From Desulfobacteraceae bacterium UBA5616 (lineage in GTDB: Bacteria > Desulfobacterota > Desulfobacteria > Desulfobacterales > UBA5616), in NCBI GenBank assembly GCA_002423615.1, contig DIKO01000022.1, positions 23,487-87,486 on the forward strand: 64,000 bases of DNA. The letters are read 5' to 3'. The number at the start of each line of letters is the position of its first letter. The stretch's first letter is position 1. Of this stretch, positions 10,501 through 17,785 are shown one piece after another. The notes below the pieces were generated by a model. The model did no database searches, was not told the DNA's origin, and worked only from the letters and a program-made list of their open reading frames with translations. The translations under genes and the position numbers were made by a program.

Positions 10501-10941
10501 ATGACCTGGCTTTTGAACCGGGCCAAAGAATTTAGCACCGATGCAAGCGGTTTTTTAAGGGAAATTACCCTGGACACGGATACCGACATCTATGATGCCA
10601 TGGCCCAGAAGGTCGCCCTCCTGACCCTCCATGCCGCCAAGGGGCTCGAGTTTCCGGTCGTTATCATCGCCGGCTGCGAAGACGGGTTGATCCCCTACAT
10701 TCGATCCGGCGAGGCGGAGACGGATATGGATGAAGAACGGAGACTCTTTTACGTCGCCATGACCCGGGCCAAAGAGCATTTATGCTTTTCATGGGCCGGA
10801 AACAGAAACATTTACGGGAAAAGGGAAGAGCGGCGGCTTTCCCCTTTTGTGGAAGACATCGAAGAAAGGCTGCTTCACCGGGAAAGGGGGCAGACACCTG
10901 CCAAAAGGGAAAAACCCCAGACCCAGCTATCCCTGTTCTGA
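7522..10941 (+). CDS. PHP-domain (endonuclease Q-like) / UvrD-type helicase fusion
   Basis: 1139 residues. The N-terminal ~400 residues are a PHP phosphoesterase of the endonuclease Q type: metal motif ADFHVHSKYSRAT, TGDFTHP, SNSDAHSPFNLGREANRF, then a zinc-finger-like CNICPSCGAQL. From about residue 480 it is a superfamily 1A helicase: Walker A AGPGTGKTRTITHR, Walker B FVDEYQDLN, motif III GDPDQSIYGFRGSD, motif V LTLHAAKGLEFP and motif VI FYVAMTRAKEHL. EndoQ cuts 5' of deaminated bases in archaea and some bacteria, and UvrD/Rep helicases unwind repair intermediates. The fusion therefore suggests one-protein recognition, nicking and unwinding in repair of damaged bases; this is inference. It starts 68 bases after hdrA, in the same direction, with no strong ribosome binding site. 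Confidence 0.9.
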   Translation: MEFIADFHVHSKYSRATARDLDLESLYVAARIKGITVVGTGDFTHPAWFSEIREKLTPAEPGLFKLKEDIAAGCDEKVPVSCRGTVRFILTSEISNIYKKNGKTRKNHNLIFLPDLQTAWELNARLDRIGNIKSDGRPILGLDARNLLELLLTVSEDGFLIPAHIWTPWFSLLGSKSGFDSVTECFEDLAPRIFAVETGLSSDPLMNWRVSHLDNLTLVSNSDAHSPFNLGREANRFNTTLSYGDIKNALETGDPEKFSGTLEFFPEEGKYHLDGHRKCGIRFSPRESRAQCNICPSCGAQLTLGVLNRVEELADRREGERPEKTHPFHNIIPLTDILADIFEVGPKSKKVAYAQNLCVKILGPELSILRNIGREELDRTGIPLLGEAVERMRLGRIRLSPGYDGEYGKVHIFESGERKQLLGQKSLFLMPVIEVKSPGRLLVNETVDPKPEPAPLGVFSVKEPPTVFEPAAGIYSGLNAEQQEAVMHQKGPLMITAGPGTGKTRTITHRIAYLVREKGISPEHILAVTFTHKAAREMKERLGKLLGSHAPPPRALTFHSFCHEILAGECRRAGKPENIIIDEDEQRLFVREALNRINPENNGAADVKAMTDGIVAAKQKILGPLDDLSEIGETRTFFTDVYQAYQDLLARSNVLDYEDLIVNALKILEIDSRAGKTYRDQFKFIFVDEYQDLNYGQYRLIQALSSPDKDLCVIGDPDQSIYGFRGSDARYFKRFLNDFPGARSISLSQNYRSTETILEGAFQVIRRTRNKEGNPCRIFSGINGGKTLSVLSASSEKAEAVAIGRMIENMVGGMGLHAMDFDKIHDPAGSFERPFSDFAVLYRTRNQGRFISDILSRAGIPCQVVSREDCLSGKGIRELISYLKLMEGWGTIWDFERLFRIPGWGIGGKILEKFRTWFFEKRIGFPEALNHVRRLPIPGLSHAGQLKLDRATGKLFHLKKKFQDYPVFDILLRLAREPFLEPLLKQNRESESNMTWLLNRAKEFSTDASGFLREITLDTDTDIYDAMAQKVALLTLHAAKGLEFPVVIIAGCEDGLIPYIRSGEAETDMDEERRLFYVAMTRAKEHLCFSWAGNRNIYGKREERRLSPFVEDIEERLLHRERGQTPAKREKPQTQLSLF

Positions 10942-10970
10942 CCTCCCTTCAGACGGCCTTCCCGGAATAA

Positions 10971-11012
10971 CGGCAGGGGATCTTCCCGTTTTCTGTCCGG
11001 CTCCCTCTGCCG
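10971..11012. terminator. Inverted repeat between two convergent genes
   Basis: CGGCAGGGGA (10971-10980) pairs with TCCC-T-CTGCCG (11002-11012), giving a 10-bp stem with one bulged base and a 21-base loop. It lies in the 81-base gap between the 3' ends of the helicase and the methyltransferase. There is no T tract on either side, so it is at best a weak or factor-assisted bidirectional terminator. Confidence 0.35.
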
Positions 11013-11022
11013 TAATGCCGGA

Positions 11023-11988
11023 TCACACTCTTATCCGCCAGCAGCGGTGAATGGGCTGACGCTTCCGGATGTAGTCTTCGGGAATGGTGTCGGCTGTAAT
11101 TTCCGTGATTTCGGATGCTTTCAGGGAAGGGGCCTGAATTTCGAACCCCTGGTGATTGGTGGAGAAAAAAACAATGCCGTCCGGGCGCATCAGCTCGAAG
11201 ACGGAAGCCAGGAGTTTCGGGTGATCTGCTTTGATGTCAAAGGACTGATTGCGGATCCGGGTGGTGGAATAGGATGGCGGATCCACCACGGCCAGATCAA
11301 AACGGTCCCCGGAACGCCGGGCTTTTTTCAGGAAATCCGGGGTGTCCGCATGCACCAGCCGGTTGCTTTCTTCCGGGATGCCGTTTACCGCGAAGTTTTC
11401 CCGGGCCCAGTGAATGGCGGTTTCGGAACGGTCCACCGAAAGGGTGCTTCTTGCCCCCCCTTTGGCCGCATAGCAGGAGAATGTCGCCGTGTAGCAGTAA
11501 AGATTGAGAAAATCCTTTCCTCCGGCCATTTCCCGGATCATCCAGCGGGTATCCCGGTGATCTGAAAATAGCCCCGTATCCACGAAATCCCCCGGGTTGA
11601 CGAGAAATTTCAGATCCCTTTCCGAAACCAGGAATTTCTCATCGGTATGGTCGATCCGTTTGTACCGCTGGCCGTCTTTTTTCCCTGCGCGACGCTCCTT
11701 GAGATGAACCTTTTCCATGGGGATTCCCATGGCTTTCGCCACTGCGGCCGCCATCATCGGCAGCCATTCCGGGGACGATTGCCTGCGCATATACTCTCCC
11801 ACCACCAGGCGGCCCGCATACCAATCCACCACAGCCCGGATTTCAGGGATATCCCAGTCGTAAAGCCGAAAGACTTCGATACCTTCCCGTGAGAACCGTT
11901 TTTGAAGATGCCTCAAGCGCTTCTTCACCCGGTTGGCCAGCATTTCCCCCTGGGCTTCAAACTTTTGCAATGTTTCCGGATCCATCAT
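11023..11988 (-). CDS. Class I SAM-dependent rRNA methyltransferase (RlmI/RlmK family)
   Basis: 321 residues from ATG 11988, preceded by AGGA nine bases upstream; the open frame reaches further but the extra 72 residues do not look like this family. The N-terminal half (RFSREGIEVFRLYDWDIPEI, then VVGEY) matches the RlmK half of RlmL/RlmK enzymes. The Rossmann part has LNLYCYTATFSCYAAKGGA for SAM binding and AVVDPPSYS as the catalytic DPP motif. The C-terminal FFSTNHQGF also fits. RlmK makes m7G2069 and RlmI makes m5C1962 in 23S rRNA; which base is modified here cannot be decided by eye. It stands alone, convergent with the helicase gene. Confidence 0.85.
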   Translation of the reverse strand: MMDPETLQKFEAQGEMLANRVKKRLRHLQKRFSREGIEVFRLYDWDIPEIRAVVDWYAGRLVVGEYMRRQSSPEWLPMMAAAVAKAMGIPMEKVHLKERRAGKKDGQRYKRIDHTDEKFLVSERDLKFLVNPGDFVDTGLFSDHRDTRWMIREMAGGKDFLNLYCYTATFSCYAAKGGARSTLSVDRSETAIHWARENFAVNGIPEESNRLVHADTPDFLKKARRSGDRFDLAVVDPPSYSTTRIRNQSFDIKADHPKLLASVFELMRPDGIVFFSTNHQGFEIQAPSLKASEITEITADTIPEDYIRKRQPIHRCWRIRV

Positions 11989-12150
11989 CTGAAGAAATCC
12001 TGATAGTAAATGAATAGGCTTAAAACGGATTGAGCGTCTATCCCGATTGTTTTTCATTGGATACCAGAAACCATCGGGTGAAGCAAACGAATGTTGCCCC
12101 ACTGTTTCGACGGCTGATCGGACAATCGGGAATATTTGGCCCGGTAAAAT

Positions 12151-12178
12151 TTGACAAACCCCGCTCTTGTCGTATAAA
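12151..12178 (+). promoter_or_regulatory. Sigma-70-type promoter of the antiporter gene
   Basis: TTGACA (12151-12156), a 16-base spacer and TATAAA (12173-12178). Transcription would begin near 12186, about 50 bases before the start codon at 12237. Confidence 0.65.
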
Positions 12179-12236
12179 GTTCTGAAACCGAACCCCCGGA
12201 ACATATTTCAGCTACAGTTTACGGAACGAAATACAC

Positions 12237-14240
12237 ATGGGCATTGCAGCGGATATCATTCTTCTGATCGTCGTCGCTTTTTTCTGCGGACTGCTTCTGC
12301 AGCGGCTGGGGCAGCCCCTGATTATCGGCTATATCGCCGCCGGGGTGATCCTGGGCCCCCATACGGGGGGGATCACGGTCTCCAATATTCATGAGATCGA
12401 ACTCCTTGCCGAAATCGGCATTGCACTTCTCCTGTTTGCCCTGGGGCTCGAGTTTTCCTTAAAGGATCTTCAGCCGGTCAAAACCATCGCCCTGATCGGG
12501 ACCCCTGTCCAGATCACCGTGACCATCGGCCTGGGCCTGGGCATCGGCTCCTTCATGGGATGGGATTGGAAAACGTCACTGTGGCTGGGGGCCATGATCT
12601 CCCTTTCGAGCACTATGGTGATTTTAAAAACTCTGATGAACCAGGGCTGGATGGGGACCCTTTCCAGCAAGGTCATGATCGGGATGCTCATCGTGCAGGA
12701 CCTGGCCGTGATACCTATGATGATCATCCTGCCCCAGTTGAACGACCCGGCCGTGGGGTTGCCTGTCCTGGGTCTTGCGGCACTGAAGGCCGGACTGTTT
12801 ATCGCCGGGATGATCCTCTTTGGCACCCGCCTGCTGCCCCGCCTGCTGGCCCATATCGCCAAGATCGGTTCCAGGGAGCTTTTTCTATTGGCCATCACCG
12901 CCATTGGATTGGGTGTGGGATATATCACCCATGTGGTGGGGCTTTCTTTTGCCTTCGGGGCTTTTGTGGCCGGGATGGTGTTGAGCGAGTCGGATTACGG
13001 CCACCAGGCCTTAAGCGATGTCATTCCTCTCCGGGATCTTTTCGGATTGCTGTTTTTCACCTCGGTGGGCATGCTCCTGGACCCTCAATTTCTCCTGAAT
13101 CACATCCGTGAGATCGTTATCCTCGTTCTGGCCATCGGCATCGGCAAGGGAATTATTTTTGCCGTCATCGCCCGGATTTTCAACTACGGTAATGTCGTAC
13201 CCCTGGCGGTTGGGCTGGGAATGTTTCAAATCGGCGAATTTTCATTCGTTCTGGCAAGGGTAGGGGTATCCACGAACTCCATCGGCAACGATCTGTATGC
13301 CTTGATCCTGACCGCGGCCATTCTGACGATGGTGTTGACCCCTTTGATTTCGGGTCAGACCGCAAGGATTTACGCTCTTAAAAAACGCCGGTTCCGCCAT
13401 GAAACCCTTGAGTCTTCAAACATTCCCGATACCGGACTGTCGGGCCACGTGGTGATTGCCGGCGGCGGACGGGTGGGATTTCAGATCGCACGGGTTTTAA
13501 AACGCCTGAACATGCGGTTCGTGGTTGTCGAGCTGGATCACCGGCGTTTCGAACAGGCGAAACATGAGGGGATGAGCGTGGTTTACGGCGATGCGAGCCA
13601 GGAAGTGGTGCTGGAAGCGGCGGGTCTCCGGGACGCGGTCCTTCTGATCGTGACGGTTCCCGGTATTGTAGAGGCAAGATCGATCATCGTTCATTCCAAA
13701 CATTTGAATGCGGGCATTCAGGTGGTCGCCAGAACCTCCGGGCCGGATGATTTTGATTTGCTGAAGGATCTGGGTGTATCCAATGTTGTGCTTCCGGAGT
13801 TCGAGGCGGGCCTTGAGATGATGCGCCAGTCCCTTCTGCATCTTCATGTTCCGCCGACCGAGGTCCAGCGTCACACGGATACGATCCGGCAGGAACTCTA
13901 TGCCGATCTGTATCAGGAAGGTCATGCGTACAAGGTTTTGTCGCAACTCCGGGACGCAGAGCAGCAGTTTGATCTGCAATGGTTCCGGTTGAACCGGGAA
14001 AGTCCCATGGCCGGCAAGTCCATCGGCCAAAGTGAGATCCGGAAGAAAACCGGCTCCTCCATCGTCGGCGTGGTACGTGACGGGCTGCTTAAACCCAATC
14101 CCGATGCGGATTTTATACTCATGCCCGATGATCTGGTGGCCATTATCGGAAGTGAAGGAAACCGGGATGATTTTTGTCAACTGGCCCAACAGGAAGGCCA
14201 TTGTCCGACCGGGCAATCCTTCCTAACGTCAGACCCTTAA
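12237..14240 (+). CDS. CPA2-family K+/H+ (cation:proton) antiporter with RCK domains
   Basis: 667 residues. Residues 1-380 form about 12 hydrophobic helices with Na/H-exchanger signatures of the KefB/KefC/CPA2 type ([12 protein letters not shown], then [15 protein letters not shown]). From about 400 a Rossmann RCK_N (TrkA-N) domain starts with [18 protein letters not shown]. At about 570-655 there is an RCK_C (TrkA-C) domain ([14 protein letters not shown]). It is an inner-membrane protein for potassium efflux or pH control gated by nucleotide or ligand binding. RCK_C domains are known c-di-AMP receptors in other bacteria, and a c-di-AMP cyclase is encoded at 55388 in this window, so regulation by c-di-AMP is possible but only inferred. 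The stop overlaps the facing VapC remnant by 12 bases. Confidence 0.88.
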   Translation: MGIAADIILLIVVAFFCGLLLQRLGQPLIIGYIAAGVILGPHTGGITVSNIHEIELLAEIGIALLLFALGLEFSLKDLQPVKTIALIGTPVQITVTIGLGLGIGSFMGWDWKTSLWLGAMISLSSTMVILKTLMNQGWMGTLSSKVMIGMLIVQDLAVIPMMIILPQLNDPAVGLPVLGLAALKAGLFIAGMILFGTRLLPRLLAHIAKIGSRELFLLAITAIGLGVGYITHVVGLSFAFGAFVAGMVLSESDYGHQALSDVIPLRDLFGLLFFTSVGMLLDPQFLLNHIREIVILVLAIGIGKGIIFAVIARIFNYGNVVPLAVGLGMFQIGEFSFVLARVGVSTNSIGNDLYALILTAAILTMVLTPLISGQTARIYALKKRRFRHETLESSNIPDTGLSGHVVIAGGGRVGFQIARVLKRLNMRFVVVELDHRRFEQAKHEGMSVVYGDASQEVVLEAAGLRDAVLLIVTVPGIVEARSIIVHSKHLNAGIQVVARTSGPDDFDLLKDLGVSNVVLPEFEAGLEMMRQSLLHLHVPPTEVQRHTDTIRQELYADLYQEGHAYKVLSQLRDAEQQFDLQWFRLNRESPMAGKSIGQSEIRKKTGSSIVGVVRDGLLKPNPDADFILMPDDLVAIIGSEGNRDDFCQLAQQEGHCPTGQSFLTSDP

Positions 14241-14357
14241 GCATAGATATTCTCCCATCAGGTCAAAATCACCGTCATTATGTATTAATTCGTATCCGTT
14301 TTCGATGCAGAAAGTTGCGATAATGACGTCAATTGTCTTTCGAATTGGCCGGTCAGT
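14229..14357 (-). pseudogene. VapC (PIN-domain toxin) C-terminal remnant
   Basis: About 42 residues resemble the C-terminal third of a PIN toxin: TDRPIRKTIDVIIATFCIEN then HNDGDFDLM and the usual LRV ending. The block IRKTIDVIIA carries one of the acidic metal ligands and HNDGDFD carries the last. The rest of the ~135-residue toxin is missing; upstream in the same frame only the antisense-frame sequence of mazF is read. It is therefore a truncated gene, probably cut when the mazEF cassette came in or by deletion. Confidence 0.7.
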
Positions 14358-14688
14358 AAATACATGCATCCAATAAAGAAAGCACCTCGGACAATAACTC
14401 AACATTGCTATGTTCAATGCACTTTGCGCCACGAGCATGAAAATCGACCGATTTAACCTGTTCAACCATTATGAAACCCGTAAGTCTGCTGTCTTTTGGC
14501 ACGGGTATATGAAATGGGAAGCCTCGCTCCGTGTTTGTAATTGGGCAAACAATAGCCAATCCGGTGCTTTTATTGAACAAGTCTTTGCTAACAACAAAAG
14601 CGGGACGCCGACCTTTTTGTTCGTGACCGGATTGTGGATCAAAAGTGAGCGCAATGATGTCCCCTTGTTTCGGTATATAGGCCGCCAT
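14353..14688 (-). CDS. mazF: MazF/PemK-family mRNA interferase toxin
   Basis: 111 residues, the usual length. It begins IPKQGDIIALTFDPQSGHEQ, the typical MazF start with the GDI and DP elements, followed by GRRPAFVVSKDLFN and VCPITN, and ends in the helix LSEVLSLLDACI. MazF toxins cut mRNA at short sequences when freed from MazE. The start codon directly follows the mazE stop (TAG-ATG with no gap), so the two are translated together. No catalytic residue is obviously missing, so it is probably active. Confidence 0.92.
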   Translation of the reverse strand: MAAYIPKQGDIIALTFDPQSGHEQKGRRPAFVVSKDLFNKSTGLAIVCPITNTERGFPFHIPVPKDSRLTGFIMVEQVKSVDFHARGAKCIEHSNVELLSEVLSLLDACIY

Positions 14689-14937
14689 CTACCAGACCTC
14701 CTTACCGGTCGGCTCACCCCATTCAACCTCACCGGGCTCATGGCCTTTTGGAATATGGGCCACAAGATCCTTTAGGTTATAGCGGCCACGTATTCTTTTG
14801 GCTGGGGTCACGACCATAATGCCTTCTTTTACACTGATATCGACTTCATCCCCGACATCAAGCTGTGCCTCTGATAGCAGGTTTTTGGCAATACGTATCC
14901 CCTGGCTGTTTCCCCATTTTTGAATTTTTGCAAGCAT
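14689..14937 (-). CDS. mazE: MazE-family antitoxin (AbrB/SpoVT DNA-binding fold)
   Basis: 82 residues from ATG 14937, which has GGAGG seven bases upstream; longer upstream starts are unlikely. The N-terminus AKIQKWGNSQGIRIAKNLL is a textbook AbrB/MazE swapped-hairpin DNA-binding domain. The C-terminal part, rich in Gly, Glu and Trp (HEPGEVEWGEP), would be the flexible segment that wraps MazF. It is expected to repress its own promoter together with MazF. Confidence 0.92.
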   Translation of the reverse strand: MLAKIQKWGNSQGIRIAKNLLSEAQLDVGDEVDISVKEGIMVVTPAKRIRGRYNLKDLVAHIPKGHEPGEVEWGEPTGKEVW

Positions 14938-14962
14938 CACACACCTCCATATGTATAGCCAT

Positions 14963-14991
14963 TGTATATCCAAAATGGATGCAAGAATCAA
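14963..14991 (-). promoter_or_regulatory. Promoter of mazEF
   Basis: Read on the minus strand: TTGATT (14991-14986), a 17-base spacer and TATACA (14968-14963), 26 bases before the mazE start. A second TATAC copy just downstream forms a direct repeat around AATGGC and could be part of the MazE operator. Confidence 0.5.
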
Positions 14992-15057
14992 GGACAATTT
15001 TTTAGGCCAACGATTTAATCAACGGCGCGGATTTTTGCGTCGGCTGAGTTTATTGGG

Positions 15058-15157
15058 TGCACCCGGCTTCAGCCCGGTATCTATGTGAACCGCACGGTGC
15101 GGACCCGCATGCCGGGGGGTGTGGGGGTTGGGCAGAAAACCCCCGGCTACGCGATTA
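15058..15157 (+). mobile_element. 3' end remnant of a group II intron (domains V/VI)
   Basis: The stretch from about 15085 reads like the 3' end of bacterial group II introns: ATGTGAACCGC...GCGGACCCGCATG...GGTGTGGG resembles the domain V hairpin region. The following GGGGG-TTGGGCAGAAAA-CCCCC is a domain VI-like hairpin, and the tail is CTACGCGATTA. No reverse transcriptase gene lies upstream, so only the 3' end survives. It ends inside the stop codon region of vapC. The call is from memory of intron ends, not from an alignment. Confidence 0.55.
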
Positions 15158-15562
15158 GCCCTCTATTTTAAACAGCTCGATAGATAGTATCTTTTGATAA
15201 TGCTCAAAATCTTTATCACTGGTAAAGATGGGAATGTTGATTCTATTCGCTACTGCACAAATTAGAAAATCAATGTGTGATCCTTGAACTCCCTTTTTTC
15301 GGCATTTATTACTGTACTCAGCAGCCAGCTCATAATCACCATCCAGGATGGGCGAATTTTTCAAATAAGATAATTTTTCTTTTATTATTTGATACTTCCG
15401 TAGATCGCTATAGCCGGAAAGGATTTCTTGTCTGATAGGTCCAATGATGATGGTTCTCTGATCCCGAATCAGAGAGGTAAGCGCATCGATCTCGAATTGA
15501 TAATCTATATTTTGTGAACGAAGTGCATAGGACCATATGGGTGTATCAACCAGGACTTTCAA
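15155..15562 (-). CDS. vapC: VapC-family PIN-domain ribonuclease toxin
   Basis: 135 residues. The PIN-domain acidic residues are visible: VLVDTPIWSYAL (first Asp), the central GPIRQEILSG (Glu), SHIDFLICAVA (Asp) and TSDKDFEHY (last Asp). VapC toxins are Mg2+-dependent RNases that cut tRNA or rRNA. The ATG overlaps the vapB stop by four bases (ATGA type), the usual coupled layout. The gene is clearly AT-rich compared with the flanking core genes, which fits horizontal acquisition. Confidence 0.9.
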   Translation of the reverse strand: MKVLVDTPIWSYALRSQNIDYQFEIDALTSLIRDQRTIIIGPIRQEILSGYSDLRKYQIIKEKLSYLKNSPILDGDYELAAEYSNKCRKKGVQGSHIDFLICAVANRINIPIFTSDKDFEHYQKILSIELFKIEG

Positions 15563-15756
15563 CGCGTTCTACCTCTTTTATAGTCATAATTGGGATCTGG
15601 ATCCATTTTCCCAAAAATATTTATTATTTCCAATTGCTTACGTCTATCTACAAACTCCTTGAGAGCAAGGTTGACGGTGTCCTTCTTTGTTTTCAATCCA
15701 CTGATTTCTAACGCTTCCTGTAATAGTTGATCATCGATTGCTAAATTGGTCGCCAT
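15559..15756 (-). CDS. vapB: VapB-type antitoxin
   Basis: 65 residues. MATNLAIDDQLLQEALEISG followed by TKKDTVNLALKEFV is the ribbon-helix-helix type seen in VapB antitoxins (VapB/DUF2191 group). The C-terminal tail, with YDYKRGRTR at the end, would bind VapC. It has a strong ribosome binding site (AAGGAGG) and its own promoter. The protein is predicted to repress the operon through the repeats in front of it. Confidence 0.88.
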   Translation of the reverse strand: MATNLAIDDQLLQEALEISGLKTKKDTVNLALKEFVDRRKQLEIINIFGKMDPDPNYDYKRGRTR

Positions 15757-15777
15757 TGTGCACCTCCTTTTTTACAC

Positions 15778-15806
15778 ATCATATTACACATTGGCTTGTG
15801 TGTCAA
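15778..15806 (-). promoter_or_regulatory. vapBC promoter with inverted-repeat operator
   Basis: On the minus strand: TTGACA (15806-15801), a 17-base spacer and TATGAT (15783-15778). Inside the spacer lies ACACA-6-TGTGT (15786-15801), a likely VapB binding site. The start codon of vapB is 21 bases downstream of the -10 box. Confidence 0.7.
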
Positions 15807-15833
15807 TTAGTGCAGCGACGCTGATGTACCGCA

Positions 15834-16505
15834 AAAATCAACCTCGCCGTTCATGAAGATCCGTTCATTGGGAACGAACACGTCATCGAAAACCGTTATG
15901 ACTTCCTGGCCCCCGTACAGCGGATTTCCCACATCCGGCCCGCCTTTTTCCAGTTTCCGGGTATCGGAGGTCTGCCGTCCGTAGATATAGTGAATGCCCC
16001 GGGTGTTGGAAGGAAGAGCGAAACACACCGCCCATGCCTCCTCCCCGGGCCTCATGGACATCGTCGGCATGACCATGACCTCGTGGGAATTGAGCATGCC
16101 GGTCTGGTGAAATTTGGCTCCCCGGACCACAATTCCGTCGGGACGCCTGTCCACGACCCGCAGAAACAGGTCCGGATCGGCCTGGTCCTTGGGCCGTTTG
16201 CCCCGGTCCCCCTTGGGATCGGTCATGGCGCCGTCCACCACCAGATCCTCTGTCTGCACCCAGCGCCAGTAATCCAGAAACCGCCGGTGATAGTCCGTGC
16301 GGTGTTTTTGATCGCACTCGAAGGCAGCGCTGAAAACCGCGTTGGCCGCATCCATCCCCACGCAGCGCTGGAAGCAGCATCCGGTGATGTTCCCGCAGTG
16401 CCGCTGCATGATCACCTTGTTCATGAGGTCATCGGTGCTCTGATGGAGATGGGAAAACCGGTTGACCTCGTCCTTGCAAAGGGGGGATACCACCCGGAAG
16501 AGGGG
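15834..16505 (-). pseudogene. 4-hydroxybutyryl-CoA dehydratase/4-HPA hydroxylase-family fragment
   Basis: About 223 residues match the middle of AbfD-type flavoproteins: KDEVNRFSHLHQS, the cysteine-containing TGCCFQRCVGMDAANAV, AMTDPKGDRGKRPKDQADPD, VRGAKFHQTGMLNSHE and FDDVFVPNERIFMNGE. AbfD dehydrates 4-hydroxybutyryl-CoA using FAD and a [4Fe-4S] cluster. The family is ~480-490 residues; here the N-terminal ~80 and the C-terminal ~170, including the last cluster ligands, are absent. The frame leads into unrelated sequence at both ends. It is a deletion remnant next to the toxin-antitoxin modules. Confidence 0.8.
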
Positions 16506-16929
16506 ACACGCCCCTGAACCGGAACCGGCCGAATGCCCGAAAGACGAATCGTCCGGCCTCACCCAGTTCCGGGGCCATTTCCATCAAGGCCGCCAGGGTT
16601 TCCGGCGGTGATTTTTCCATTTCTTCGGCGCAGGCCCTTGAGGCGATGATCCTGGCACCCTTCACCAGCTGGCTGCCGTAAAAATGATCGCCGTTGCCGT
16701 GGGTGATCACCAGGGTGTCGATGACCCGGGCCGCCGGGGTTGCCGCAGCCATCTCCCCGAGCATTTCGCGGGTATGTTCGATGTCGAAGAGGGTGTCGAT
16801 GAGCAGGGACTCATTGCCGGATACCACAAGGCCGGCGTTGTTGAGCCCCCAGGAGCCGTCGGGCAGCAGGTAGGCGTAAATGCCGTTTCCGAGATGATGA
16901 AGCCCCTTGACATATTCCCATGGTTTCAT
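16506..16929 (-). pseudogene. Metallo-beta-lactamase-fold hydrolase, C-terminally truncated
   Basis: It starts properly at ATG 16929 with GGAGG upstream and reads MKPWEYVKGLHHLGNGIYAY. The MBL metal motif is THGNGDHFYG (HxNxDH) near residue 76-82. Family resemblance stops near FRAFGRF (residue ~136) where the sequence joins the AbfD-like fragment in another frame; the remaining frame runs 30 more unrelated residues. Full proteins have about 250-300 residues, so the distal metal ligands are lost and the product should be inactive. Confidence 0.75.
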
Positions 16930-17120
16930 GTCGTCCGTCCTCCTTCAGATCAATATCGACGGTCATGGGGTATGGGGGATCAGCAAATTGTATTGATTTT
17001 ATCCGCCTCTCCCGGCTAAAGTCGTTCCGAATCAACGCATGCTGATCCTGTATACGATTTCCGGAGTATTTGTGCAACACCGGAGAGGGCCTAATTTAAC
17101 GGGAAAAGGATCCTGATACC

Positions 17121-17777
17121 ATGAAATATAAAGCCGTGATATTCGATCTCGATGGGACACTCATCAATACGCTGGAGGATATCGGCAATTCTGTGAATCG
17201 CGTGCTGGTCCGAATGGGGTTTCCGCCCCATCCCCTGGAAAAATACCGGGAGTTTGTGGGAGACGGTTCCAGGATGCTGGTGACCCGGGCGCTTGGGGAA
17301 GGGCAACGGGATGAAAAGCGGATTATGGAATGCCTGGAAGGGTTTTTTGAGGATTACAGCCGAAACTGGCGGGATTTAACCAGGCCTTATGAAGGGATAC
17401 CGGAGCTACTGGATGGGTTGGCGGCCCGGGGAATCAAAATGGCGGTTTTATCCAACAAGCGACATGATCTCACCCAAAAATGCGTGAATTATTTTTTCCC
17501 GGGGGGGCGATTCGACGCCATTTTCGGGCAGAGAGACTCGGTTCCCCGGAAGCCCCACCCTGCAGGGGCCCTTGAAATCGCCGACATCCTGATGCTTCCC
17601 CCGAAAAAATTTCTATATGCCGGAGATTCGGGAACGGACATGGAAACGGCCCTGGCCGCCCAAATGTTTTCCCTGGGCGTGCTGTGGGGGTTTCGCACTC
17701 AGGAGGAGCTGATGGAAAAAGGTGCGGAGGCCGTCATCGATCATCCCCTGAGACTGCTGGATCTACTGGAAAATTAG
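17121..17777 (+). CDS. gph: HAD-family phosphatase, phosphoglycolate phosphatase-like
   Basis: 218 residues. HAD motif I is VIFDLDGTLINT with the nucleophile Asp, motif II is AVLSNKRHD, the lysine of motif III is in RKPHPAGALEIAD, and motif IV is YAGDSGTDMETALAA. The C1-type helical cap between motifs I and II fits Gph, which hydrolyses 2-phosphoglycolate from DNA repair; other small phosphate esters are possible substrates. The gene is alone on the plus strand and converges with the response regulator eight bases away. Confidence 0.82.
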   Translation: MKYKAVIFDLDGTLINTLEDIGNSVNRVLVRMGFPPHPLEKYREFVGDGSRMLVTRALGEGQRDEKRIMECLEGFFEDYSRNWRDLTRPYEGIPELLDGLAARGIKMAVLSNKRHDLTQKCVNYFFPGGRFDAIFGQRDSVPRKPHPAGALEIADILMLPPKKFLYAGDSGTDMETALAAQMFSLGVLWGFRTQEELMEKGAEAVIDHPLRLLDLLEN

Positions 17778-17785
17778 GCATAATA

